Below, in pieces: positions 48,200 to 57,049 of a stretch of 64,000 bases of DNA; position 1 is the stretch's first letter, and every line of letters begins with the position of its first letter. Made by a program: the position numbers and the translations under genes. A model generated the notes under the pieces. It searched no databases, had not been told where the DNA came from, and saw nothing but the letters and a program-made list of their open reading frames with translations. The DNA comes from Clostridium sp. D33t1_170424_F3 (GTDB lineage: Bacteria > Bacillota > Clostridia > Oscillospirales > Acutalibacteraceae): assembly GCF_015667585.1 (NCBI RefSeq), contig NZ_JADPEG010000018.1:1-64000 (forward strand), in the 5' to 3' direction.

Positions 48200-49993
48200 T
48201 TGGGTCTGGAATATTATCAAGCGGAGCTGCAAAAGAGCATAGAAGCCTGCGGCGCGCTGCAAAAGAAGTACAACCGCATTTCCCTGCTGCGGCTGTTCGT
48301 CTTTTTATTTGCCGTCGTGTCGTTCGCGGCGGGCATTTGGATGCGGAACGTGATTGGATATGCGGCGGGGGCGCTGGGCTTTCTGGCGTTCCTGCTCCTG
48401 CTGCGCGTACATGAAAAGGTGGCGCGGGAGCAGCGCCGGGAACAGGCGCGCCGAGAGACGTTGGAGCGGTATACCGGCCGGTTTGATGAGAGGTGGAAAT
48501 CATTTCCCGACGACGGCGCGCCGTATCTGTCGGAGGATTTTCCACAGGGGCGGGATTTGGACCTGTTTGGGAAAGCTTCGCTGTACCAGTTGGTCTGCAT
48601 CGCGCGTACAAAAATGGGCCGGGACCGGCTGGCAGAAAGCCTGCAGAATATCGCGCCGGACCGCGCGGAGATTCAGCGGCGGCAGGGGGCGGTCAAAGAG
48701 CTGGCGGAGAAGCCTGCGTTCGCGGTCGAGCTGGAATGTCTGGCCGGGCAGATGCCGCCGGGTCTGGACAGCGGCGAGATGCTGGCCCGTTTTGCGGAGG
48801 CGCGTAAAATGCCGAAGGGTTCGGCCTTTTTAAAAATCCTCGCGTGGGGCCTGCCGTTCCTGACGCTGTTTTTCCTGCTCTCCGCATTGTTGGGCATTCA
48901 GACGCGCTGGAGCATGGTGGGCTTTGACGTGCTGCTGATCGTGCAGATTCTGTTTGCCCTGCTGGGACACCGGCGGAACCAGGCGGTCCTGCGCCCGGTT
49001 TTTGCATTTCAGGCCGGCGTGGAGCCATACCGGGCGGTTTTTGCGCTGCTGGAGCGGGAGCCGTTTACAAGCGCATACGGCAAAGAACTGAAAGAAAAGC
49101 TGACGCGAAACGGCGGCGCGGTGCAGGCGCTGCAGGAATTGGAATCCATTGCCGGGGCGGTCAAGCTCCGCTTTAACGGCCTCGGCTACATCCTCTGCAA
49201 CAGCCTGTTGATGTGGGATTACCATTGTGTCGGGCGGTTTCAGGAGTGGAACGCGACGCACGGCGCCGCGATGCGCGAATGGCTGGAAACCGTCGGGGAG
49301 ATCGAAGCGCTGGCCAGCCTGTCAGTGTTGTGCAACGTCCGGGAAAGGACCGTTTTCCCGGAAATCGGGGGCGCGGAGCCGTCCCTCTCGTTTGACGACC
49401 TGCGTCATCCGCTGATTCCGGAGGAAAAAGCGGTGGGAAACGGTTTTTCCCTGCGTGCCTCCACCTGTGTGGTGACCGGCTCGAATATGTCCGGCAAAAC
49501 GACGTTCCTGCGCAGCATCGGCGTAAATTTGCTGCTGGCCTATGCGGGCGGGCCGGTGCTGGCAGAGCGCTTCCAGGCCTCGGAGCTGGCGCTGCTGACT
49601 TCCATGCGCATTGAAGACAGCGTCAGTGAAGGCATCTCGACCTTCTATGCGGAGCTGCTGCGCATTAAGAAGATTGTGGAATTCAGCCGGACCGGCAAAC
49701 CGATGCTCGCGCTGATCGACGAGATTTTCAAGGGGACCAATTCCCGCGACCGCATCCTCGGCGCGACGGAGACCATCCGGCGGCTGTCGGTCCCGCACGC
49801 GCTGACCATTGTGACGACGCACGATTTTGAGCTGTGCGAGCTGGAAAACGACCGGACCATCCACGCGGTCAACTGCCATTTTTCAGAGCACTATGTGGGC
49901 GACGAAATCCGGTTCGATTATAAAATTCGGCCGGGGCGCTGTAAAACGACGAACGCGCAGCACCTTCTGCGCATGGTGGGGATTCTCACATAA
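48200..49993 (+). CDS. Membrane-bound MutS-like ATPase
   Basis: 597 aa. Two N-terminal membrane segments (about 33-50 and 54-70) and another pair (about 210-260) are followed by a MutS-type clamp/lever region and ATPase: Walker A TGSNMSGKTTFLRSIG (near 430-445), ALIDEIFKGTNSRDRI and the ABC signature IEDSVSEGISTFYAEL. It lacks the mismatch-recognition domain I. Such MutS-related membrane proteins are common in gut Firmicutes, role unknown. TTG 48200 follows GAAAGGAGG. Confidence 0.85.
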   Translation: MGLEYYQAELQKSIEACGALQKKYNRISLLRLFVFLFAVVSFAAGIWMRNVIGYAAGALGFLAFLLLLRVHEKVAREQRREQARRETLERYTGRFDERWKSFPDDGAPYLSEDFPQGRDLDLFGKASLYQLVCIARTKMGRDRLAESLQNIAPDRAEIQRRQGAVKELAEKPAFAVELECLAGQMPPGLDSGEMLARFAEARKMPKGSAFLKILAWGLPFLTLFFLLSALLGIQTRWSMVGFDVLLIVQILFALLGHRRNQAVLRPVFAFQAGVEPYRAVFALLEREPFTSAYGKELKEKLTRNGGAVQALQELESIAGAVKLRFNGLGYILCNSLLMWDYHCVGRFQEWNATHGAAMREWLETVGEIEALASLSVLCNVRERTVFPEIGGAEPSLSFDDLRHPLIPEEKAVGNGFSLRASTCVVTGSNMSGKTTFLRSIGVNLLLAYAGGPVLAERFQASELALLTSMRIEDSVSEGISTFYAELLRIKKIVEFSRTGKPMLALIDEIFKGTNSRDRILGATETIRRLSVPHALTIVTTHDFELCELENDRTIHAVNCHFSEHYVGDEIRFDYKIRPGRCKTTNAQHLLRMVGILT

Positions 49994-50128
49994 AAGGACT
50001 TGTATCATTGTGCATGGTTTGCACAAAATTCTGACAAAATGAAGCGATCTCCCCCTGCCTGCGGCGGGGGGAGATCGTCGGTTCAGCCGGTTTTTATGCA
50101 AACTGCCAATGATGATACAGGCCTTTTT
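49992..50128. repeat. Imperfect long palindrome, possible MITE-like element
   Basis: Outer arms AGGACTTGTATCATTG... and ...CAATGATGATACAGGCCT are inverted, followed inward by GGTTTGCA/TGCAAAC. The centre is GATCTCCCCC-loop-GGGGGAGATC at 50045-50075. It lies between convergent genes (MutS-like and MATE), so it could also end both transcripts. Confidence 0.6.
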
Positions 50129-50200
50129 ATGGAGCTTATATACTCGCTCTACAGTCAAAATTTCCTCTGGAAAAATCCGCAAAGCTGTGATAAAATAGAA

Positions 50201-51562
50201 CTAACGTTTGGATACGCTGGGCTCCAACGCATACCGATTTTCCATGCGGCGGATCACAATGCAGTATGTGACGATCAAGGGGATCGTCGCACCCAGCCAG
50301 GCGATGGGGTCCGCCAGGCAGACGCCCAGATAACCGAGCGGCGCGGCAAGCCCGAAGGCCGCGGCGGTGCGCATAATGAATTCGATGACGCCCGCCATGG
50401 TCGGCATGAAGGCCAGCCCCATTCCCTGCAGCGTGTTGCGATAGATGAAGAGCAGGGACAGTACAATAAAGAAAATGGCGGAGATCAGCAGGTAGACGCG
50501 CGCGTTTTGCAGCACTTCTTCCGAGGGATTGGTGATGAACAGCCGCACGAAGAGGTCGCCGCAGAAGATCATCAGCAGGCCGCCGCCCAGGCAGAACAGG
50601 AAGGAGACCAGCGTGCATTTGCGCACGCCCTCGCGGATGCGGTCGATGCGGCCCGCGCCCAGATTCTGCGCGGCGTAGGTGGCCATTGTGATGCCGAAGG
50701 TATTCATCGGCTGCATGGCGAGCTGCTGGACTTTGGAGCCGGCGGTATACGCCGCAATGGTGGCAGAGCCAAAGCCGTTTAATGCGCTTTGCAGCACCAT
50801 GACGCCGGTGGCAGTGATGGCAAACTGCAATGCCATCGGCAGGCCGACCCGCAGGTGGAGCAGCGCGGAAAAGCCGTCCAGCTTCCAGTCGGATTTTTTC
50901 ATCCGCAGGATCGGGAACTTTTTCGCCGTGTAAACGACGCAGAGCAGCGCCGCCGCCAGCTGTGCGATGACCGTGGCGACGCCCGCGCCCGCCACGCCCA
51001 TTTGAAAGTTCAAAATGCAGACGAAGTCTAAAATGATGTTGAGCACACAGGCGATAATCAGGAAATACAACGGGGTCTTGGAGTCGCCCAACGCCCGCAG
51101 GATGCTGGAAATCATATTGTAGAAAATGGAAGCGCCGGTGCCCGCGTAGATGACGATGATATACGCGTAGGCGTCCTGGATGATGTTGTCCGGCGTATGC
51201 ATCAGCTGCAGCATCGGCATGGCGGCGAGTATGCTCAGGACGGTGAGCGCCGCCGTGATGATGAGGCAGAGCCATGTGGAGACGGCGACGGAATGCCGTA
51301 CGCCGTCCGGATCGTTCGCGCCGAACCGCTGGGCGGTGATGACCGAGAATCCGCCTGTTACACCGGTGATAAAGCCCAAAATCAAAAAGGACATGCCGCC
51401 CGTCGCGCCGACCGCGGCCAGCGCGTCCGTGCCGATGGTCCGGCCGACGATGATGGTGTCCGCCATGCTGTAGAATTGCTGAAAAACGTTGCCGATCAAC
51501 AGCGGAATGGAAAAGGTGAGGATCAGCCGGATTGGGCTGCCCGTGGTCATATCTCTGGTCAA
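50201..51562 (-). CDS. MATE-family efflux protein
   Basis: 453 aa with 12 membrane segments and two MatE repeats. N-terminal LILTFSIPLLIGNVFQQFYS, TIIVGRTIGTDALAAVGATG and later SAGSKVQQLAMQPMNTFGIT-like phrases match Na+/H+-coupled multidrug exporters of the DinF/NorM group. TTG 51562 is preferred because GGAGGG is 6-7 nt upstream; an upstream extension has no site. Substrate unknown. Confidence 0.9.
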   Translation of the reverse strand: MTRDMTTGSPIRLILTFSIPLLIGNVFQQFYSMADTIIVGRTIGTDALAAVGATGGMSFLILGFITGVTGGFSVITAQRFGANDPDGVRHSVAVSTWLCLIITAALTVLSILAAMPMLQLMHTPDNIIQDAYAYIIVIYAGTGASIFYNMISSILRALGDSKTPLYFLIIACVLNIILDFVCILNFQMGVAGAGVATVIAQLAAALLCVVYTAKKFPILRMKKSDWKLDGFSALLHLRVGLPMALQFAITATGVMVLQSALNGFGSATIAAYTAGSKVQQLAMQPMNTFGITMATYAAQNLGAGRIDRIREGVRKCTLVSFLFCLGGGLLMIFCGDLFVRLFITNPSEEVLQNARVYLLISAIFFIVLSLLFIYRNTLQGMGLAFMPTMAGVIEFIMRTAAAFGLAAPLGYLGVCLADPIAWLGATIPLIVTYCIVIRRMENRYALEPSVSKR

Positions 51563-51740
51563 ATAGGTCCCTCCTGCCGGCGGGTTATCCGCTCGAAAAC
51601 CCGCGAAAAATGCAGTTCCAAGGATAGCATTTTTGCAAAATCCGCGCAAGAGAATTGCACCAATTGACCCTGTAGAAAGTTTGGAGAACATGGAAAACAA
51701 TATTGTAACAATTCACGAGATAAGAAAGGGGAGGTTGTGA

Positions 51741-52817
51741 ATGATTACCATCAGCTTATGTATGATCGTCAAAAATGAAGAGGACGTGTTGGCGCGCTGC
51801 CTGGACAGCGCGCGGGATATTGCGGACGAGATCATCGTGGTGGATACCGGGTCCACGGACCACACCAGGGAGATTGCGCGCCGTTACACGCAAAAGGTCT
51901 ACGATTTTGCCTGGGTGGACGATTTTTCCGCCGCCCGCAATTTTTCTTTTTCCAAAGCGGAGATGGACTATTGCCTGTGGCTGGACGCGGACGACGTTTT
52001 GGAGGCGCCCGACCGGGACGCGTTTTTGCGGCTGAAGCAGACGCTTCCGCCGTCGGTCTGCGCGGTGATGATGCGCTATGACACGATGTTTGACGCGAAC
52101 GGCGCGCCGGTTTTTTCCTATTACCGGGAACGGCTGGTGCGCAACGGGAGGGGCTTTACCTGGACCGGCGCGGTGCATGAGGTGATCCGATTCGATGGAG
52201 AAATGCGCTATGCGGACGTCGCGGTAACGCATCGGAAGACGCGCCCTGCGGACCCGGACCGCAACCTGCACATCTATGAAACGCAGCTTGCGGCGGGGAA
52301 GACGCTGGAGCCGCGCGAATGCTTCTACTATGCGCGGGAACTGTACGACCACGGGCGCTTTGAGGAAGCGGCGCGGCGGTTGGAAGCATTCCTCGACAGC
52401 GGCGCGGGCTGGCGGGAGAATGAGATCGAGGCGTGCCGCCAGCTTGCGGCCTGTTATTATCATTTGGAGAACGAGTACAGGGCGGTTGCGTCCCTGTTCC
52501 GCAGCTTTCTCTATGACACGCCGCGCGCGGAAATCTGCTGCGACCTTGGCAAGTATTTTCTGGACCGGCAGAAATATCAACAGGCGGCGTATTGGTACGA
52601 GCTGGCGCTCAGTTGTCCGCGCCGGGATTGCGCCGGCGGTTTCATCTCGGTGGATTGTTACGGATATATCCCGCTGATGCAGCTCTGTGTCTGCTACGAC
52701 CGGATGGGAGACCGTGAACGGGCGCGCCAGTACAACGAGCGCGCCGGGCAGCTCAAACCAAATGACGACGCCTACCTGTATAATAAGGCGCTGTTTGAAA
52801 AACAGCGGGCGGTCTGA
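51741..52817 (+). CDS. Family-2 glycosyltransferase with TPR tail
   Basis: 358 aa. The GT-A domain (about 1-170) has SLCMIVKNEEDVLARCLDSA, VDTGSTDHTREIA and the metal-binding WLDADDV (DxD). A tail (about 190-355) has TPR-like helix pairs (ECFYYARELYDHGRFEEAAR, QYNERAGQLKPNDDAYLYNK). This is the layout of SunS/GT2-TPR enzymes that glycosylate peptides or proteins. No bacteriocin or glycopeptide partner is visible nearby. Start follows AAGGGGAGG. Confidence 0.88.
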   Translation: MITISLCMIVKNEEDVLARCLDSARDIADEIIVVDTGSTDHTREIARRYTQKVYDFAWVDDFSAARNFSFSKAEMDYCLWLDADDVLEAPDRDAFLRLKQTLPPSVCAVMMRYDTMFDANGAPVFSYYRERLVRNGRGFTWTGAVHEVIRFDGEMRYADVAVTHRKTRPADPDRNLHIYETQLAAGKTLEPRECFYYARELYDHGRFEEAARRLEAFLDSGAGWRENEIEACRQLAACYYHLENEYRAVASLFRSFLYDTPRAEICCDLGKYFLDRQKYQQAAYWYELALSCPRRDCAGGFISVDCYGYIPLMQLCVCYDRMGDRERARQYNERAGQLKPNDDAYLYNKALFEKQRAV

Positions 52818-52829
52818 AAGAGGAGGCTT

Positions 52830-52946
52830 ATGATGAAGCATGTATTAACCGTACAGACGGCCACCGGGCCGCTGACGCGGAACGGATCACGGATAAACCG
52901 TACGGGTGGTTTGGAAATGAAGGAGCAGTGCCATGCCGAACGATAA
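52830..52946 (+). CDS. Small ORF with ribosome site, possible remnant
   Basis: ATG 52830 after AGAGGAGGC opens 38 codons (MMKHVLTVQTATGPLTRNGS and so on) ending at TAA 52946, overlapping the AlkD start by 14 nt. Alternative frame residues look like the tail of another protein, so this may be two gene ends joined by deletion. Low confidence. Confidence 0.3.
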   Translation: MMKHVLTVQTATGPLTRNGSRINRTGGLEMKEQCHAER

Positions 52947-53646
52947 GTGGATTGTGCCGGAGGAAATCTGCGCGGTGTTGGAAACGCTGGCGGAACCGGA
53001 CTATCAGAAATTTGCGTCCTCCCTGCTGCCCGGTGTGCCGGAGGTTTTGGGCGTGCGCTTGCCCCGTTTGCGCAAATTGGCGAAAAGGATTGTCAGAGAA
53101 GACTGGCGCGGGTTTTTAAAGCAGTCGAAGGGGCGGTCTTTTGAGGAAAAGATGCTCCGCGGGATGGTGATCGGCTATGCGCCGTCGACGCTGGAGGAAC
53201 GGCTCGCCTATGTGGAAGCCTTTTTGCCGGAGATCGACAACTGGTCCACCTGCGACAGCTTTTGTTCCGGGCTGAAATTTGCCAGGGAGGAACCGGAACG
53301 GGTCTGGGAATTTTTGCGGCCGTACCTGCGGTCGCAGGAGGAATTCACCGTGCGCTTCGCCGTGGTCATGCTGCTCTTTTATTTTGTTCAGCCGGACGGG
53401 ATCGGCCGGGTGCTGCGGGCGTTGGACGGGGTAAAACACGAGGGGTATTATGCCAGAATGGCGGTTGCGTGGGCGCTTTCCGTCTGCTATACGGTGTGCC
53501 CGGCGGAAACCATGGCATATTTCAAAACCTGCGCACTGGACGACTTTACTTTTCATAAGGCGCTGCAGAAGATCACGGAGTCCCGGCAGGTCGGTGCGGC
53601 GGAAAAAGCGGTGATACGGGCGATGAAACGAAAGGGGCAGAAATGA
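52933..53646 (+). CDS. AlkD-like DNA alkylation repair glycosylase
   Basis: 237 aa of paired HEAT-like helices. AlkD enzymes remove N3- and N7-alkylated purines. The motif DNWSTCDSF has Trp and Asp four residues apart, the spacing of catalytic Trp109/Asp113 in Bacillus cereus AlkD; PGVPEVLGVRLPRLRKLAK is the family's second-helix phrase. Start follows GAAGGAGCAGTGCC. The stop overlaps the next gene (ATGA). Confidence 0.85.
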   Translation: MPNDKWIVPEEICAVLETLAEPDYQKFASSLLPGVPEVLGVRLPRLRKLAKRIVREDWRGFLKQSKGRSFEEKMLRGMVIGYAPSTLEERLAYVEAFLPEIDNWSTCDSFCSGLKFAREEPERVWEFLRPYLRSQEEFTVRFAVVMLLFYFVQPDGIGRVLRALDGVKHEGYYARMAVAWALSVCYTVCPAETMAYFKTCALDDFTFHKALQKITESRQVGAAEKAVIRAMKRKGQK

Positions 53647-54581
53647 TTCTGAGTGTAAGCCGGCGGACGGATATTCCCGCGTTTTATATGGACTGGTTTC
53701 TGCATCGCCTGCGGGAGGGCTGGCTGCTCGTTCCCAATCCGCGTGCGCCGCACCGCCTGAGCCGCGTACGCTTGACGCCCGACGTGGTGGACGGCATGGT
53801 CTTCTGGACAAAGAACCCGGCTCCCCTGGTCAAACGGCTGCGTGAACTGGAATCGTTTGGAAGTCCTTTTTATGTGCAGGTTACGCTGAATGCCTATGGC
53901 GTGGAAATGGAGCCGCATTTGCCGCCGCTGCGGGAACGGCTTGCAGCGTTCCGGCGTCTCAGCGAGGCGCTTGGTCCGGAGCGCGTTGTCTGGCGGTACG
54001 ACCCGGTGCTGCTCAATTCGGCTTATACCGTGGATTGGCATCTGCATACCTTCGCAGAGCTGGCGCGGAAGTTGGAGGGAAGCACGCACCGGTGTATCTT
54101 CAGTTTCCTGGACTTTTACCGGAAGATACAGGGAAAGATCGACGCCCGGCCCGCGCGTCAAAAAGAGATGGAACAGCTCACCGCCGGATTCCATGCGACG
54201 GCGGAACCCATTGGTATCCGACTTTTTACGTGTGCGGAAAGGGTCGATTTGCGTGCGTTTGGCGTGGATCCCGCCGCCTGCATCGACCGCGCCCTGCTGG
54301 AGCGGCTCTCCGGATACCGTCTGCGTGTGAAGAAAGATCCGAACCAGCGCGCGGCCTGTGGCTGTGCGGAGAGCGTCGAGGTCGGCTGTTACGATTCCTG
54401 CCCTTATGGGTGTGCATATTGCTACGCCACGGCCGGGAGAGAAGCCGTCCTGCGGAATGTGAGCCGCCACAGCGCATCGTCTCCGCTGCTGATCGGTACG
54501 CCGGGGCCGCTGGATCAGATCACGGAGCGAAAAATGGAGTCGTGCCGCGTTTTGCAGACCTCCCTCTTTGAAAACGCTTGA
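53643..54581 (+). CDS. DUF1848 protein with C-terminal Cys cluster
   Basis: 312 aa. Start MILSVSRRTDIPAFYMDWFL is the hallmark of DUF1848, with VFWTKNPAPLVKRL next. Near the C terminus the Cys series ACGCAESVEVGCYDSC and PYGCAYCYA could hold an Fe-S cluster (radical-SAM-like C-x3-C-x2-C). The family function is unknown. Overlaps AlkD by 4 bp, so a repair-related role is possible by context only. Confidence 0.85.
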   Translation: MILSVSRRTDIPAFYMDWFLHRLREGWLLVPNPRAPHRLSRVRLTPDVVDGMVFWTKNPAPLVKRLRELESFGSPFYVQVTLNAYGVEMEPHLPPLRERLAAFRRLSEALGPERVVWRYDPVLLNSAYTVDWHLHTFAELARKLEGSTHRCIFSFLDFYRKIQGKIDARPARQKEMEQLTAGFHATAEPIGIRLFTCAERVDLRAFGVDPAACIDRALLERLSGYRLRVKKDPNQRAACGCAESVEVGCYDSCPYGCAYCYATAGREAVLRNVSRHSASSPLLIGTPGPLDQITERKMESCRVLQTSLFENA

Positions 54582-54606
54582 CATCCGGCGGTAAAACGGA
54601 TATGCT
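54578..54606 (+). promoter_or_regulatory. Promoter of the acetyltransferase gene
   Basis: TTGACA (54578-54583) and TATGCT (54601-54606), 17 bp apart, overlapping the end of the DUF1848 gene. Confidence 0.7.
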
Positions 54607-54648
54607 CTACCTTGTAAAATTGACTGCGTCGGAACAGAGAGGTGCAAC

Positions 54649-55257
54649 ATGACCGAAAAAGAAAAGATGCTGGCGGGAAAAGCGTATATTTCCTTTGGTG
54701 AGGAGCTTTTGAAGGAACGGCAGGCCGCGAAAGAATTGCTGTTTGATTTTAACAATCTGCGCCCTTCGGAGCTGGAGGCACGGGAAAAAATATTACGCAA
54801 ATTGTTTGGCAGAGCTGGCCGGGATTTTTTTGTTGAGCCGCCGTTCCGATGCGATTATGGGTATAATATCACCGTTGGGGATTCCTTCTACTGCAACTAT
54901 AACTGCGTGATCCTGGACTGCTGCCCGGTGGAAATTGGAGACAACGTGCTGTTCGGACCGAACGTCAGCCTGTTCGCCGCAGGACATCCGCTGCACTACG
55001 CGCCGCGCACTGCGGGACTGGAATACGGCGCGCCGATCCGCATCGGCAATAACGTCTGGCTGGGCGGCGGCGTCATCGTCAACGGCGGCGTTTCCATCGG
55101 GGACAACACCGTGGTCGCCTCCGGCAGCGTGGTCACAAAGGATATTCCAGACAATGTGCTGGCGGCGGGGAATCCGTGCCGCGTGCTGCGTCCCATCACG
55201 GAGGAGGACCGTCCATATTATTTTAAGAGGCTGAAGATCGAGGAGCAGGAGGGCTGA
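54649..55257 (+). CDS. Maltose/galactoside O-acetyltransferase-like (Maa/LacA)
   Basis: 202 aa. N-terminal MLAGKAYISFGEELLKERQA, then a hexapeptide left-handed beta-helix (IGDNVLFGPNVSLFAAGHPL, IRIGNNVWLGGGVIVNGGVS, IGDNTVVASGSVVTKDIPDN). The active His lies in AAGHPL. Acetyl-CoA-dependent O-acetylation of sugars. ATG 54649 follows AGAGAGGTGCAAC. Followed by a HAD gene 3 bp later. Confidence 0.92.
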   Translation: MTEKEKMLAGKAYISFGEELLKERQAAKELLFDFNNLRPSELEAREKILRKLFGRAGRDFFVEPPFRCDYGYNITVGDSFYCNYNCVILDCCPVEIGDNVLFGPNVSLFAAGHPLHYAPRTAGLEYGAPIRIGNNVWLGGGVIVNGGVSIGDNTVVASGSVVTKDIPDNVLAAGNPCRVLRPITEEDRPYYFKRLKIEEQEG

Positions 55258-55260
55258 AGA

Positions 55261-55920
55261 GTGAAAAGCCGTTACCAAATCGTAATTTTTGACCTGGATG
55301 GAACGCTTTGTGAGTCGGGCGACGGCATTCTGAACAGCGTGAAATACGCGTTGGAGAAGGTGGACTGTCCCGTGCCGCCGCCGGAGGTCCTGCGCAAGTT
55401 CATCGGACCGCCGATGGGACAAAGCTGCCAGAAATACTGCGGTATGACGCCGGAGCAAGCGGCGGAGATGGTCGCATTTTACCGGGAACGCTATAACGCC
55501 ATCGGTTGGCTGGAAAACCGGCTGTATCCCGGCATCGCGGAATTGCTGAAGGAGTTGAAGGCGGGCGGGGCAAAACTGGCGACGGCGTCCTCCAAGCCGA
55601 AGGCGGCGCTGGTGCGCATCATGGAGCATTTCGGCATCATCGAGGACTTTGACGCGCTGGCGGCGGCAGGGCCGGACGGCTTTCATTCCAGCAAGCCGGA
55701 GATGATTGAGCAGGCTATTGCGGGCTGTGGGGGCGCGGATAAGCGCGATGTGGTCATGATTGGGGATACGCATTTCGACGCGGAGGGCGCGCTGGAGGCT
55801 GGAGTGGATTTCATCGCGGCGGCATACGGATACGGCACCAAAGAGGAGTTGCGCACAGCTGGCGCATGCTGTTTTGCGGACACGGTGGAAGCGCTCCGGG
55901 CGCTGCTGCTGCCGTCATAA
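55261..55920 (+). CDS. HAD phosphatase, phosphoglycolate-phosphatase-like
   Basis: 219 aa. HAD motif I IVIFDLDGTLCESGDG, the four-helix cap, motif II TASSK, motif III Lys (SSKPEM) and motif IV MIGDTHFDAEGA. Similar to Gph/PpaX enzymes that remove phosphate from phosphoglycolate or pyrophosphate-like substrates. GTG start at 55261, after GGAGGGCTGAAGA, 3 bp from the acetyltransferase stop, so co-transcribed. Confidence 0.9.
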   Translation: MKSRYQIVIFDLDGTLCESGDGILNSVKYALEKVDCPVPPPEVLRKFIGPPMGQSCQKYCGMTPEQAAEMVAFYRERYNAIGWLENRLYPGIAELLKELKAGGAKLATASSKPKAALVRIMEHFGIIEDFDALAAAGPDGFHSSKPEMIEQAIAGCGGADKRDVVMIGDTHFDAEGALEAGVDFIAAAYGYGTKEELRTAGACCFADTVEALRALLLPS

Positions 55921-55951
55921 AAACTTTTTAAAAAATCTTTTTCCGCCGGGG

Positions 55952-55981
55952 TTGACAAACTGTGCTAGGATATGGTATATT
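55952..55981 (+). promoter_or_regulatory. Promoter for tRNA-Thr/tRNA-Tyr
   Basis: TTGACA (55952-55957) and TATATT (55976-55981), 18 bp apart, about 28 bp before tRNA-Thr. Confidence 0.7.
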
Positions 55982-56009
55982 AGTCAAGCACTCTTGAGTG
56001 AAGCATGAT

Positions 56010-56085
56010 GCTGGTGTAGCTCAGTTGGTAGAGCAGCTGATTTGTAATCAGCAGGTCAGGGGTTCAAGTCCGTTCACCAGCTCCA
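56010..56085 (+). tRNA. tRNA-Thr (TGT anticodon)
   Basis: Acceptor GCTGGTG/CACCAGC, D-arm AGCTCAGTTGGTAGAGC, anticodon loop TTTGTAA (TGT), T-arm GGGTTCAAGTCC and encoded CCA. Confidence 0.97.
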
Positions 56086-56158
56086 CACCTGCGGCACATG
56101 CAAAACGCGGAGATGATCCGCGTTTTGAAACCGCTTTTACAGGTGCACAATTAAATAC

Positions 56159-56244
56159 GGAGGAGTTCCCGAGTGGCCAAAGGGGGCAGACTGTAAATCT
56201 GTTGCTTTTCAGCTTCGATGGTCCGAATCCATCCTCCTCCACCA
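56159..56244 (+). tRNA. tRNA-Tyr (GTA anticodon)
   Basis: A class II tRNA: acceptor GGAGGAG/CTCCTCC, anticodon loop CTGTAAA (GTA), a long variable arm (TGCTTTTCAGC region), T-loop TCCGAAT and encoded CCA. The hairpin AAAACGCGG/CCGCGTTTT at 56102-56126 lies between the two tRNAs. Confidence 0.96.
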
Positions 56245-56248
56245 TGAG

Positions 56249-56284
56249 AAAACCCGCATTGCGTCTAGCTTTGCGGGTTTTTTG
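56249..56284 (+). terminator. Terminator after tRNA-Tyr
   Basis: AAAACCCGCA pairs with TGCGGGTTTT, followed by T. It ends the tRNA transcript. The rest of 56285-56518 shows no gene. Confidence 0.9.
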
Positions 56285-56518
56285 TCGTTATTTTGCATCC
56301 TGTTATGATTGTGCTGTATGTACACTAAAACCCACAAAAATTTATTAAATAGGGGTAGGAACAGGGGTGTAAAAGCAGGGCTTAACGCGAGATGAAACTG
56401 CGTTAGGATAAGTATGCGGAAGGCGGAATAAGCACCGTCTACTATGGTCCAACGATGGTTTGTTGTTTGTGACCTACGACCAATATCAAACGTTTCTGGA
56501 AATAATTTAAAGGGGACC

Positions 56519-56818
56519 GTGAACGATGGAAGAGAAAAAATAATTACCCTGGATTTGACCGACTGCAAATATTTGGGAGAGATACATCAAAGAATTAAAA
56601 AAGCTTTTGATTTTCCCGATTTTTATGGAGAAAACTGGAGTGCGTTTATGGATTTGCTTTGGACCGAGTGCGACGCGAACCGAATTATTGTATTGGGAGA
56701 ACATACCGTGCCGAAAGAGCTTGAACCAAGTGTAAAAATGATCAATGAGATTTTACAGGAGTTAAAGGATTTTCGGGCAGAGTTCAATGATTTTATAGAG
56801 ATAGAAATCTACAGTTGA
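56519..56818 (+). CDS. Barstar-family RNase inhibitor
   Basis: 99 aa. Contains KIITLDLTDCKYLGEIHQRI, FPDFYGENWSAFMDLL (barstar helix with Tyr/Glu/Asn/Trp) and the C-terminal EFNDFIEIEIY strand. It would inhibit a barnase-type RNase, but no toxin gene is nearby. GTG 56519 is chosen after AAAGGGG; an upstream extension is unlike barstar. A+T-rich compared with neighbours. After the TGA the same frame stays open for 46 more codons. Confidence 0.85.
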   Translation: MNDGREKIITLDLTDCKYLGEIHQRIKKAFDFPDFYGENWSAFMDLLWTECDANRIIVLGEHTVPKELEPSVKMINEILQELKDFRAEFNDFIEIEIYS

Positions 56819-56902
56819 TCGGTCAACGATTTGCAGGAAGTTTTGAGTGCGTCTTTTTACAAAGCGATTTTTCCAGATGAATTTGAAAAACAGTTATTGA
56901 TA

Positions 56903-56939
56903 AAAAAGTCCGGATACGATTGGCATCCGGATTTTTTTC
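56903..56939 (+). terminator. Terminator after the barstar gene
   Basis: TCCGGAT and ATCCGGA pair around ACGATTGGC, flanked by six A and seven T. The 56940-57049 stretch up to the next promoter holds no gene. Confidence 0.85.
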
Positions 56940-57049
56940 TTATCCGTCGGGAATCTTAGAAAAATTTGCGCTTTGCTTATTTTTAGAGCAGACGATACCG
57001 TTTAAGGACGGATTCTCATATTGTAAAAGTATTTTTTGGATAAAAACGC

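Noticed and set aside
56245-56518. Attachment site of an integrated element at tRNA-Tyr
   Set aside because: No repeat of the tRNA 3' end was found downstream and no integrase is present; only a short ATGGTCC match.
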